64,000 nucleotides of DNA from Pseudomonas kielensis. Lineage in GTDB: Bacteria; Pseudomonadota; Gammaproteobacteria; Pseudomonadales; Pseudomonadaceae. How positions within the stretch are numbered: position 1 is the first letter of the stretch; every line of letters starts with the position of its first letter. The notes below the pieces were generated by a model. It searched no databases. It saw only the letters and a program-made list of their open reading frames with translations, and was not told the DNA's origin. The translations under genes and the position numbers were made by a program. Positions 43,674 through 50,846 of the stretch are shown here, one piece after another. The stretch spans positions 1 through 64,000 of the forward strand of contig NZ_JACMYG010000026.1 in the NCBI RefSeq assembly GCF_014236655.1. Reading direction: 5' to 3'.

Positions 43674-44540
43674 TGAGCTTGGTGATGATGTGTATCCAAC
43701 GAACTCGTTGTGCAGGAGCGCAACGGCGGCAAGACGTTTTTCCACTTCCGGGCCCAACTGTTTGCACACGTCGTTGACCAACAGGTGCACCAGCGACAGC
43801 ATCGCGGCGGTCGATTCCCAGAAGAGGTTGAACTCGGTGGGCACGCGGAACACTTCGTCGGCGTTCTGCTCGGCCCAGTCGCAAAAGGTGTCGGTGACCA
43901 GCGTCACCGGGATGCCGGCCTCGCGGGCCTTGCGGCACAGCGTCAGGGCGTGGCGCGAATAGCGGCGGGCTTCGAACACCACCAGGGCGCTGTCGGCGGG
44001 CACGCTGAGCAGCACGTCGGCGTAATGCCCGGCGGCGCCGTCGACCCAGTGCACGTCATCGCGCAGGTACTGCAGTAGATGCACCATGGAGGCGGCGATG
44101 CCCCGTTCGGTCTGGAACCCGGCGACGAACACCTTGCGCCGGCTGGCCAGGCGCTGGCTGACGGCGTGCCAGGTGGGGGTCAGGCTGTATTCGTAGACTT
44201 TGACCAGGGCCGCCACTTCCAGCTCGAAGCTGCGGGGCAGGCCCTGCGGACCCTGGCTGGCCTGCTGGCGGAATTCCTGCAGACGGTCGCCCACCAGCCA
44301 CGGGCCATCGCCCAGGTCGGCCTTGAGGTCGTTTTTCAGGTCTTTGAAGTGGCTGTAGCCGATGGAGCGGCAGAAGCGCCCGACACTGGACTCACTGACG
44401 TTCAACTTCGCGGCGATGTCCGCTGCGGTCTGGAACGGCAGTTCATAAAGATTGGCCAGCATGTAGTTGGCAATCGCCCGGCCGGAGGCGGCGGCGGTTG
44501 ACAGACTGCTTTCAAGGCGTTGTTTGATGGGCTGGCTCAA
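43665..44540 (-). CDS. RpiR/MurR-family transcriptional regulator
   Basis: The 291-residue protein has an N-terminal helix-turn-helix (TAADIAAKLNVSESSVGRFCRSIGYSHFKDLK) and a C-terminal SIS domain (VFVAGFQTERGIAASMVHLLQYL). RpiR proteins usually sense sugar phosphates, but several in Pseudomonas control amino-acid catabolism. The start is a TTG at 44540 with AGGAAG upstream. It lies upstream of and in line with the ABC operon and divergent from dpkA. It probably senses a pathway intermediate and acts at the palindromes around 44590-44624. Confidence 0.88.
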   Translation of the reverse strand: MSQPIKQRLESSLSTAAASGRAIANYMLANLYELPFQTAADIAAKLNVSESSVGRFCRSIGYSHFKDLKNDLKADLGDGPWLVGDRLQEFRQQASQGPQGLPRSFELEVAALVKVYEYSLTPTWHAVSQRLASRRKVFVAGFQTERGIAASMVHLLQYLRDDVHWVDGAAGHYADVLLSVPADSALVVFEARRYSRHALTLCRKAREAGIPVTLVTDTFCDWAEQNADEVFRVPTEFNLFWESTAAMLSLVHLLVNDVCKQLGPEVEKRLAAVALLHNEFVGYTSSPSSKQ

Positions 44541-44548
44541 GGCTGCTT

Positions 44549-44560
44549 CCTGTTGTTATT
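44549..44560 (-). promoter_or_regulatory. Candidate Hfq/Crc motif in the rpiR-like leader
   Basis: On the minus strand aataacaacagg runs straight into the AGGAAG ribosome-binding site of the regulator. The motif matches AANAANA with one base short of the full consensus. Regulator translation could therefore be repressed when preferred carbon sources are present. Confidence 0.45.
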
Positions 44561-44589
44561 CAGCGCTTGGCGAGGAAAATGGATGTTTT

Positions 44590-44624
44590 CTGTCATAAAG
44601 TCAATATTTGACAGATAACTGTCA
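44590..44624. promoter_or_regulatory. Candidate RpiR operator between divergent genes
   Basis: CTGTCA at 44590-44595 and its complement TGACAG at 44609-44614 form an inverted repeat with AT-rich centre, and a third CTGTCA lies at 44619-44624. The set sits between the divergent starts at 44540 and 44672. It is a plausible binding site for the adjacent RpiR-type regulator. Confidence 0.5.
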
Positions 44625-44642
44625 CGGCCGGATAGTTCGCCC

Positions 44643-44653
44643 ATAACAACAAT
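44643..44653 (+). promoter_or_regulatory. Candidate Hfq/Crc motif in the dpkA leader
   Basis: ATAACAACAAT contains AACAACAA at 44645-44652, 20 bases before the ATG at 44672 and ahead of the GGAG ribosome-binding site. It is the same word as in the leaders at 322, 2184 and 2954. Confidence 0.55.
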
Positions 44654-44671
44654 TCGCCCGGAGCCTTTCGA

Positions 44672-45709
44672 ATGTCCCACGCCAATGCCGCCTTGCCCGA
44701 AGTGGAAACCCTTGCACTCGCCGACCTGACGGAGTTGCTGCAGCGCATCTTTGAACAGCACGGCACCTCGTCCGAGGTTGCCCAGGTGCTGGCGCACAAC
44801 TGTGCCAGCGCCCAGCGCGACGGCGCCCACAGCCACGGGGTGTTCCGCATTCCCGGTTACCTGTCGTCGCTGGCCAGCGGCTGGGTGGATGGCCGGGCCG
44901 TGCCGGTGGTGGAGGATGTGGCCTCGGGGTTTGTCCGGGTCGACGCCGCCAATGGTTTTGCCCAGCCGGCCTTGGCCGCGGCCCGCGGCTTGCTGGTCGA
45001 GAAGGCCCGCAGTGCCGGCATCGCGGTGCTGGCGATCCGTAACTCGCACCATTTCGCCGCGCTCTGGCCGGACGTCGAACCCTTCGCCGAAGAGGGGCTG
45101 GTGGCCTTGAGCGTGGTCAACAGCATGACCTGCGTGGTGCCCCACGGCGCGCAACGGCCGCTGTTCGGTACCAACCCGATTGCTTTTGCCGCACCCCGTG
45201 CCGGTGGTGAGCCGATCGTCTTTGACCTGGCAACCAGCGCCATCGCCCACGGCGATGTGCAGATCGCCGCGCGCCAGGGCCAGATGCTGCCTGAGGGCAT
45301 GGGCGTCGACAGCCTGGGCCAGCCGACCCGGGACCCCAAGGCGATCCTCAACGGTGGCGCGCTGTTGCCGTTTGGCGGACACAAGGGCTCGGCCCTGTCG
45401 ATGATGGTGGAACTGTTGTCGGCGGCCCTGACCGGCGGCAACTTCTCGTTCGAGTTCGACTGGTCGAACCACCCCGGGGCACAAACCCCCTGGACCGGTC
45501 AGTTGTTGATCGTGATCGACCCGAGCAAAACCGCCGGCAACCACTTCGCCAGCCGCAGCGAAGCACTGGTGCAGCAGATGCGCGGCGTCGGCCTGCAGCG
45601 CATGCCAGGCGACCGACGGTATCAGGAGCGGGCCAAATCCCTGGCCGAAGGCATCACCCTGCCTGCAGCCGAGTTGGCACGGTTGCGTGAACTGGCGAGC
45701 GCGCGCTAG
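44672..45709 (+). CDS. dpkA: Delta1-piperideine-2-carboxylate/pyrroline-2-carboxylate reductase
   Basis: The 345-residue enzyme of the malate/lactate dehydrogenase-2 (Ldh) family matches Pseudomonas DpkA closely as I recall it: LAHNCASAQRDGAHSHGVFRIPGY, SVVNSMTCVVPHG, FGTNPIAFAAP and LLPFGGHKGSALSMMVELL. DpkA reduces the cyclic imines that form from the oxo acids of lysine (giving L-pipecolate) or ornithine/hydroxyproline (giving L-proline), with NADPH. Its divergent neighbours import and oxidise an amino acid, so it supplies the next step. The AACAACAA element in its leader suggests Crc control. Confidence 0.9.
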   Translation: MSHANAALPEVETLALADLTELLQRIFEQHGTSSEVAQVLAHNCASAQRDGAHSHGVFRIPGYLSSLASGWVDGRAVPVVEDVASGFVRVDAANGFAQPALAAARGLLVEKARSAGIAVLAIRNSHHFAALWPDVEPFAEEGLVALSVVNSMTCVVPHGAQRPLFGTNPIAFAAPRAGGEPIVFDLATSAIAHGDVQIAARQGQMLPEGMGVDSLGQPTRDPKAILNGGALLPFGGHKGSALSMMVELLSAALTGGNFSFEFDWSNHPGAQTPWTGQLLIVIDPSKTAGNHFASRSEALVQQMRGVGLQRMPGDRRYQERAKSLAEGITLPAAELARLRELASAR

Positions 45710-45729
45710 GCAAAGCGCTCTACGACCTG

Positions 45730-45784
45730 TAGGCGCGAGCTTGCTCGCGATGGGGCCAGTCCATTCAACACCTATGGCGCCTGG
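45730..45784. repeat. Half REPIN: one REP arm plus REPIN spacer
   Basis: The arm taggcgcgagcttgctcgcg is followed by ccattcaacacctatggcgc, the same spacer wording as in the full REPIN at 5217-5303. The second arm is missing. The copy lies just after the dpkA stop. Confidence 0.7.
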
Positions 45785-45957
45785 CCCCCCCACCGGTTTG
45801 GTGGGTTAAACCCGCCACCCCGCCGACCTGCGCTCCGTTGTAACCGACCCCTCTCCACGCCCCGGCCAGGGTGCAAACGCTTTCTGCTCTTTCGATCTGC
45901 AGTCAGTGAAGGCACAATGCGCATCCTTTTTTGGCTAGCCTTGCCGGAGGCCTCGAA

Positions 45958-47055
45958 ATGATTAAGACGCCGTACTACCTGATCGATAAACAAAAGCTGC
46001 TGGCGAACATGCAGAAAATCGCCTATGTGCGCGAGCAGTCCGGGGCCAAGGCCCTGTTGGCGCTCAAGTGCTTCGCCACCTGGTCGGTGTTCGACCTGAT
46101 GGAGCAGTACATGGACGGCACCACCTCGTCCTCGCTCTACGAGCTCAAGCTCGGCCGCCAGAAATTTGCCGGCGAGACCCACGCCTACAGCGTGGCCTGG
46201 GCCGACGACGAAATCGAAGAGATGCTCGCCAACTGCGACAAAATCATCTTCAACTCCATCGGCCAGCTGCAGCGCTTTGCCGAGGCGTCCGAAGGCAAGG
46301 TTCGCGGTCTGCGGGTCAACCCGCAGGTGAGCAGCTCCGACTACCTGCTGGCTGACCCGGCGCGTCCCTTCAGCCGCCTGGGCGAGTGGGACCCGGTCAA
46401 GGTCGAGGCGGTCATCGAGCAGATCTCCGGCTTCATGTTCCACAACAACTGCGAGAACGGCGATTTCGGCCTGTTCGACCAGATGCTGTGCACCATCGAA
46501 GAGCGCTTCGGTCACCTGCTGCACAAGGTCGAGTGGGTCAGCCTGGGCGGCGGTATTCACTTCACCGGGGAAGACTATGCCCTCGACCAGTTCTGCGCGC
46601 GCCTCAAGGCCTTTTCGCAGAAGTACGGCGTGCAGGTCTACCTGGAGCCGGGCGAAGCCGCCATCACCCAGAGCGCCTCGCTGGAAGTCACCGTGCTCGA
46701 CACCCTCTACAACGGCAAGCACCTGGCCGTCGTCGACAGCTCCATCGAAGCGCACATGCTCGATCTGCTGATCTACCGCCTGAACGCCAAGCTGGCGCCG
46801 AGCGAGGGTGAACACACCTACATGGTGTGCGGCAAATCCTGCCTGGCCGGGGATATCTTTGGTGAGTATCAGTTTCCTGCACCGTTGGCCATTGGCGACC
46901 GTCTGTCGTTTGTCGATGCCGCGGGTTACACCATGGTCAAGAAAAACTGGTTCAACGGCCTGAAAATGCCGTCCATCGTAGTGAAACAACTCGATGGTAG
47001 TGTCGAGCTGGTTCGTGAGTTTGGTTTCGACGATTACTTGTCCAGCCTTTCGTAA
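45958..47055 (+). CDS. nspC: Carboxynorspermidine decarboxylase
   Basis: The 365-residue enzyme has the alanine-racemase/ornithine-decarboxylase fold used by NspC. KTPYYLIDKQKLLANMQKI begins it, ALLALKCFATWSVF supplies the PLP lysine (K in LALKCF), and VSLGGGIHFTGEDY binds the cofactor phosphate. VCGKSCLAGDIFGEY near the end carries the second-subunit active-site Cys. It removes CO2 from carboxy(nor)spermidine to make spermidine or norspermidine. Together with the next gene it forms the alternative spermidine route. GGAGG precedes ATG 45958. Confidence 0.93.
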   Translation: MIKTPYYLIDKQKLLANMQKIAYVREQSGAKALLALKCFATWSVFDLMEQYMDGTTSSSLYELKLGRQKFAGETHAYSVAWADDEIEEMLANCDKIIFNSIGQLQRFAEASEGKVRGLRVNPQVSSSDYLLADPARPFSRLGEWDPVKVEAVIEQISGFMFHNNCENGDFGLFDQMLCTIEERFGHLLHKVEWVSLGGGIHFTGEDYALDQFCARLKAFSQKYGVQVYLEPGEAAITQSASLEVTVLDTLYNGKHLAVVDSSIEAHMLDLLIYRLNAKLAPSEGEHTYMVCGKSCLAGDIFGEYQFPAPLAIGDRLSFVDAAGYTMVKKNWFNGLKMPSIVVKQLDGSVELVREFGFDDYLSSLS

Positions 47056-47082
47056 GCTGGCGCAGAAGGAGAGAGAGAAAAA

Positions 47083-48327
47083 TTGAAGAAGAACGTACTT
47101 ATCATTGGTGCAGGAGGTGTCGCCAAGGTGGTGGCCCACAAGTGCGCGCAGCACAACGATGAACTCGGTCGTATTGCTATCGCGTCGCGCAACATCTCCA
47201 AATGCCAGGCCATCATCGACAGCGTCAAGGCCAAGGGCAGCCTCAAAGTGCCCGCCGATATCCAGGCTTTCGCCCTGGACGCCATGGATGTCGAAGCGAC
47301 CAAGACGCTGATCCGCGAAACCGAATCGCAGATCGTCATCAACGTCGGTTCCGCGTTCCTCAACATGTCGGTGCTGCGTGCCTGCATCGATACCGGTGTC
47401 GCCTACCTGGACACCGCCATCCACGAAGAGCCGGGCAAGATCTGTGAAACGCCGCCCTGGTATGGCAACTACGAGTGGAAGCACCTCGAGGAATGCCAGC
47501 AGAAGAACGTCACCGCCATTCTCGGCGTGGGCTTCGACCCGGGTGTGGTCAACGCCTATGCAGCCCTGGCGCAACAACAGTATTTCGACCGCATTGATTC
47601 GATCGACATTCTCGACGTCAATGCCGGTTCCCACGGCAAATATTTCGCCACCAATTTCGACCCGGAAATCAACTTCCGCGAATTCACCGGACAGGTGTGG
47701 AGCTGGCAGGACAGCCAGTGGACCAGCAACACCATGTTCGAAGTCAAACGCACCGACGACCTGCCCGTCGTCGGCGCGCAGAACCTCTACCTCACCGGCC
47801 ACGATGAAGTGCACTCCCTGTCGAAGAACCTCGGCGTGGCCAACGTGCGTTTCTGGATGAGCTTCGGCGAGCACTACATCAATGTGTTCACCGTGCTCAA
47901 GAACCTTGGCCTGCTCTCCGAGCAACCGGTCAAGACCGCCGAAGGCCTGGAAGTGGTGCCGTTGAAGCTGGTCAAGGCCGTGCTGCCGGATCCAAGTTCG
48001 CTGGCGCCGGGCTACACCGGCAAGACCTGCATCGGCGACCTGGTCAAGGGCACCAAGGATGGCCAGCCGCGCGAAGTGTTCATCTACAACGTGGCTGATC
48101 ACGAGGAAGCCTATGCCGAAACCGACAGCCAGGGCATTTCCTACACCGCTGGCGTGCCACCGGTAGCCGCGGCCTTGCTGGTCGCCCGTGGCGAGTGGGA
48201 CGTGCAACGCATGGTCAACGTCGAGGAGCTGCCAGCCGAGCCGTTCCTCAAGGCGCTGGACGTGATGGGCCTGCCGACCCGCGTCAAGGATGAGCGTGGC
48301 GATCGTCCATGGGACAGCGAGGCCTGA
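47083..48327 (+). CDS. Carboxynorspermidine synthase (saccharopine dehydrogenase family)
   Basis: The 414-residue protein begins with the NADP-binding KNVLIIGAGGVAKVVAHKC. It contains INVGSAFLNMSVLRACIDTGVAYLDTA and GFDPGVVNAYAALAQQQYFD, hallmarks of carboxynorspermidine synthase. It condenses aspartate semialdehyde with putrescine or diaminopropane under reduction, giving carboxy(nor)spermidine for NspC. The start is a TTG at 47083 behind AAGGAGAG, 27 bases after nspC. The pair would form an operon ending at the hairpin at 48364. Confidence 0.92.
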   Translation: MKKNVLIIGAGGVAKVVAHKCAQHNDELGRIAIASRNISKCQAIIDSVKAKGSLKVPADIQAFALDAMDVEATKTLIRETESQIVINVGSAFLNMSVLRACIDTGVAYLDTAIHEEPGKICETPPWYGNYEWKHLEECQQKNVTAILGVGFDPGVVNAYAALAQQQYFDRIDSIDILDVNAGSHGKYFATNFDPEINFREFTGQVWSWQDSQWTSNTMFEVKRTDDLPVVGAQNLYLTGHDEVHSLSKNLGVANVRFWMSFGEHYINVFTVLKNLGLLSEQPVKTAEGLEVVPLKLVKAVLPDPSSLAPGYTGKTCIGDLVKGTKDGQPREVFIYNVADHEEAYAETDSQGISYTAGVPPVAAALLVARGEWDVQRMVNVEELPAEPFLKALDVMGLPTRVKDERGDRPWDSEA

Positions 48328-48363
48328 GACCTTCCAGGTCCTGGTAATCGCCCCGCGCACAAG

Positions 48364-48393
48364 AACGCCGCTCATTGAGCGGCGTTTTGTTTT
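48364..48393 (+). terminator. Intrinsic terminator after the carboxynorspermidine operon
   Basis: aacgccgctca and tgagcggcgtt form an 11-bp stem with a tiny loop, followed by tttgtttt. It is 37 bases past the stop codon, a textbook Rho-independent terminator. Confidence 0.88.
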
Positions 48394-48490
48394 CCAGGAC
48401 AGGACCGGTGGAAGTCGCCCCTCTGTGCACTGCTTATTACAAGGGCTAGACTAGTGGCATATAACCACAATAACGACGTGACTTGCCTGC

Positions 48491-49408
48491 ATGAGAATCC
48501 ATCCACTTCCACCCCTTAATAGCTTGATTGCTTTTGAGGCCGCAGCGCGGCACATGAGTTTTACGTTGGCGGCGCAAGAACTAAACGTTACCCAAGGCGC
48601 TATCAGTCGCCAGGTACGTTTGCTCGAAGATTATCTGGGTAAAACCCTATTTATCCGCACGACCCGTACGCTGCAACTAAGCCCGGCCGCCAGTCAATAT
48701 TACGAAGCGGTTCGCAGTTCATTGCTGGGCGTGGCACAAGCCACCGGTGAAATACGCCAATGGCGGGGTGCCGAGCAAGTCACGGTGGCCACCAGCACGG
48801 CCATGGCGTCACTCTGGTTGTTGCCCAAGGTCACCCAGTTTCAGCGTGAAAACGAAGAGATCGACCTGCGGATCATCGCCCACGACCAGGTCAAGGATTT
48901 CTCCCGGCTCGACTGTGACCTGGCCTTGTATTACTGCCGCACACCGCCGCCGAACATGCAGGTGACCCCCTTGTTCTGCGAGGAGGTGTACCCGGTTTGC
49001 AGCCCGGCCTACCTGGCCCAGCACCCGGAGTTGAGCCAGCCTGAAGGCCTGGCCGGCTTGACCTGGCTGTACCTCGATGACCCGCAACGGGACTGGATCG
49101 GCTGGTCCGACTGGCTGCTCAGCCAGGGCCTGAACAAGGTCGAGCCAAAGCGCCGGATCAATATCAATAGTTACTCGATGCTGATTCAGTCGGCCATCAA
49201 CGGCCAGGGCATTGCCCTGGCCTGGTCGAACCTGGTCGATGACCCTTTGCGCACCGGCGCATTGGTACGGCCGCTGGAGGCGGTATTAAAGACCGAGGCG
49301 CAGTTCTGTTTGCTGGAACCCTTGTCCCGGGGGGCGATGCGCCAGAGTGTGAAGTGCTTTAGAAGTTGGCTGATGAATCAACTTCCCGCGGCGAAAGATG
49401 CCGTCTAA
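48491..49408 (+). CDS. LysR-type transcriptional regulator (GcvA-like)
   Basis: The 305-residue regulator has the LTTR helix-turn-helix near its N-terminus (LNSLIAFEAAARHMSFTLAAQELNVTQGAISRQVRLLED) and a substrate-binding domain with a GcvA-like pattern (TVATSTAMASLWLLPKVTQFQ). It is followed in the same direction, after 238 bases, by the Rieske oxygenase operon, its probable target. Effector unknown. Confidence 0.92.
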   Translation: MRIHPLPPLNSLIAFEAAARHMSFTLAAQELNVTQGAISRQVRLLEDYLGKTLFIRTTRTLQLSPAASQYYEAVRSSLLGVAQATGEIRQWRGAEQVTVATSTAMASLWLLPKVTQFQRENEEIDLRIIAHDQVKDFSRLDCDLALYYCRTPPPNMQVTPLFCEEVYPVCSPAYLAQHPELSQPEGLAGLTWLYLDDPQRDWIGWSDWLLSQGLNKVEPKRRININSYSMLIQSAINGQGIALAWSNLVDDPLRTGALVRPLEAVLKTEAQFCLLEPLSRGAMRQSVKCFRSWLMNQLPAAKDAV

Positions 49409-49413
49409 AAACC

Positions 49414-49525
49414 GGAAAAGTTAAACTTTCCGATAAAGAAAAGTTGCTCATTTATACGCGCGCGCCTGCAATTAACAAGTTTGCCGGCAAAAAACAAGGT
49501 GCCGGAATTTATGACTAAAAGTCAT
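49414..49525. promoter_or_regulatory. Two palindromes upstream of the Rieske oxygenase operon
   Basis: ggaaaagttaaactttcc (49414-49431) is an imperfect palindrome just past the LysR stop. atgactaaaagtcat (49511-49525) is a perfect 6-bp-arm palindrome. Either may be the LysR-protein binding site for the operon that begins at 49647. Neither has been matched to a named consensus. Confidence 0.4.
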
Positions 49526-49637
49526 GAATCGCGCCGCAAATATCGTTTGTCGAGTCCACTCCTGTTTTCCCAAACTGGCTGCCAACGGACAGTGGCCAGT
49601 GTGCCTGCCGATCTTTCCAAACCGTGCCCAGCAGGGG

Positions 49638-49648
49638 AAAACAATAAT
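49638..49648 (+). promoter_or_regulatory. A-rich start region of the Rieske oxygenase gene
   Basis: AAAACAATAAT contains AACAATAA at 49640-49647, an AANAANAA match that overlaps the start codon. It is a candidate Hfq/Crc site by analogy with the other leaders in the window. Confidence 0.35.
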
Positions 49649-50834
49649 GAGCAACAACCGCCAAATTCCTGTGCATCACCTTGAAACCGTCCTGAACCCG
49701 ATCCATGAGGCAACCGGGCTGAGCAACGAGTTCTACACCGATCAACACTACTTCGAATTGGAACGTGATCAGGTCATGGGCAAGACCTGGGCCTGTGTCG
49801 GGTTTGCCAGCGACCTGGTCAAGGCCGGTTCGGTCAAGCCGATCGATTTCATGGGCCTGCCCCTGCTGCTGATGCGCAACCGCGAAGGCCTGGTGCAGGT
49901 ATTCCACAACGTTTGCAGTCACCGCGGCATGAAGCTGGTGGAGGAGGCCGGTGAGGTGCAAGGGGTGATTCGCTGCCCTTACCACTCCTGGACCTATGAC
50001 CTCAACGGCGGCCTGCGGGGCACGCCGCACGTCGGCGGGATCGACCAGCACAAGGACGAGCGCTTCGCCTGTGAAAAGCACGGCCTGAAAGCGATCCGCA
50101 GCGCCATCTGGATGGACATGGTGTTCATCAACCTGTCGGGCGACGCCCAGCCGCTCGAGGACATGCTCGCCCCGCTGACCACGCGCTGGACCCAGTTCCT
50201 TGGCGAAGACGGCATGAGCCTGCTGCGCCGCCGTCCGGGTCAGGATCAAACCACCCTGGACATCAACTGCAACTGGAAGCTGGCGGTGGAGAACTACTGC
50301 GAGGCCTATCACCTGCCGTGGGTACACCCGAGCCTGAACTCCTACTCGCGCCTGGAAGACCACTACAACATTCTGTTCGACGAGCATTTCGCCGGCCAGG
50401 GCAGCTACGCCTACAACCTCTCGGACGTCGCCGGGACCCACCTGCCGAAGTTCCCGGCCTGGCCCCAGGACCGTCTGCGCAACGCCGAGTACGTGGCGTT
50501 CTTCCCCAACGTGCTGTTGGGCATCCAGGCCGATCACGCCTTCGCCATGCAGCTTGAACCCGTTGCCCCGGGCCGCACCATCGAGCACCTGCGCCTGTTC
50601 TATGTCGGTGACGATGCGGCCACCAGCGATGAATTCGCCGCCTGCCGCGCCGCGATTCTCGAGTCCTGGAAAGTGGTGTTCCAGGAAGACATCAGCTCGG
50701 TGGAAGGCATGCAGAAAGGCCGTTTCTCCCCCGGCTACAAAGGGGGCGCGTTCTCCCCGGAAATGGACATCCCGACGCATTTCTTCCACCAGTGGGCTGC
50801 ACGTCAGTTGCTCGCCACCACGCCGTCTGCCTGA
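49647..50834 (+). CDS. Rieske-type ring-hydroxylating/demethylating oxygenase, alpha subunit
   Basis: The 395-residue protein carries a Rieske 2Fe-2S site (Cys90-x-His92 in NVCSHRGM and Cys110-x2-His113 in CPYHSW) and a mononuclear iron site (His222 and His227 in EAYHLPWVH). The residue between the two centres, normally Asp in aromatic dioxygenases, is Glu219. A Glu there is known in CntA-type enzymes that act on quaternary amines such as carnitine. No beta subunit or separate ferredoxin is present. I start it at 49647 (AGGGGA upstream); a longer frame begins at 49524. First gene of a six-gene operon. Confidence 0.9.
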   Translation: MSNNRQIPVHHLETVLNPIHEATGLSNEFYTDQHYFELERDQVMGKTWACVGFASDLVKAGSVKPIDFMGLPLLLMRNREGLVQVFHNVCSHRGMKLVEEAGEVQGVIRCPYHSWTYDLNGGLRGTPHVGGIDQHKDERFACEKHGLKAIRSAIWMDMVFINLSGDAQPLEDMLAPLTTRWTQFLGEDGMSLLRRRPGQDQTTLDINCNWKLAVENYCEAYHLPWVHPSLNSYSRLEDHYNILFDEHFAGQGSYAYNLSDVAGTHLPKFPAWPQDRLRNAEYVAFFPNVLLGIQADHAFAMQLEPVAPGRTIEHLRLFYVGDDAATSDEFAACRAAILESWKVVFQEDISSVEGMQKGRFSPGYKGGAFSPEMDIPTHFFHQWAARQLLATTPSA

Positions 50835-50846
50835 GGAGGAGCGCCC

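Noticed and set aside
45772..48375. Minus-strand open frame of 867 codons
   Set aside because: It covers nspC and the carboxynorspermidine synthase on the other strand, both with recognisable motifs. It has no homology I know.
49524..49646. Longer start for the Rieske oxygenase
   Set aside because: The 41 extra codons carry no conserved sequence, and the ATG at 49647 has a good ribosome-binding site and the normal family N-terminus.
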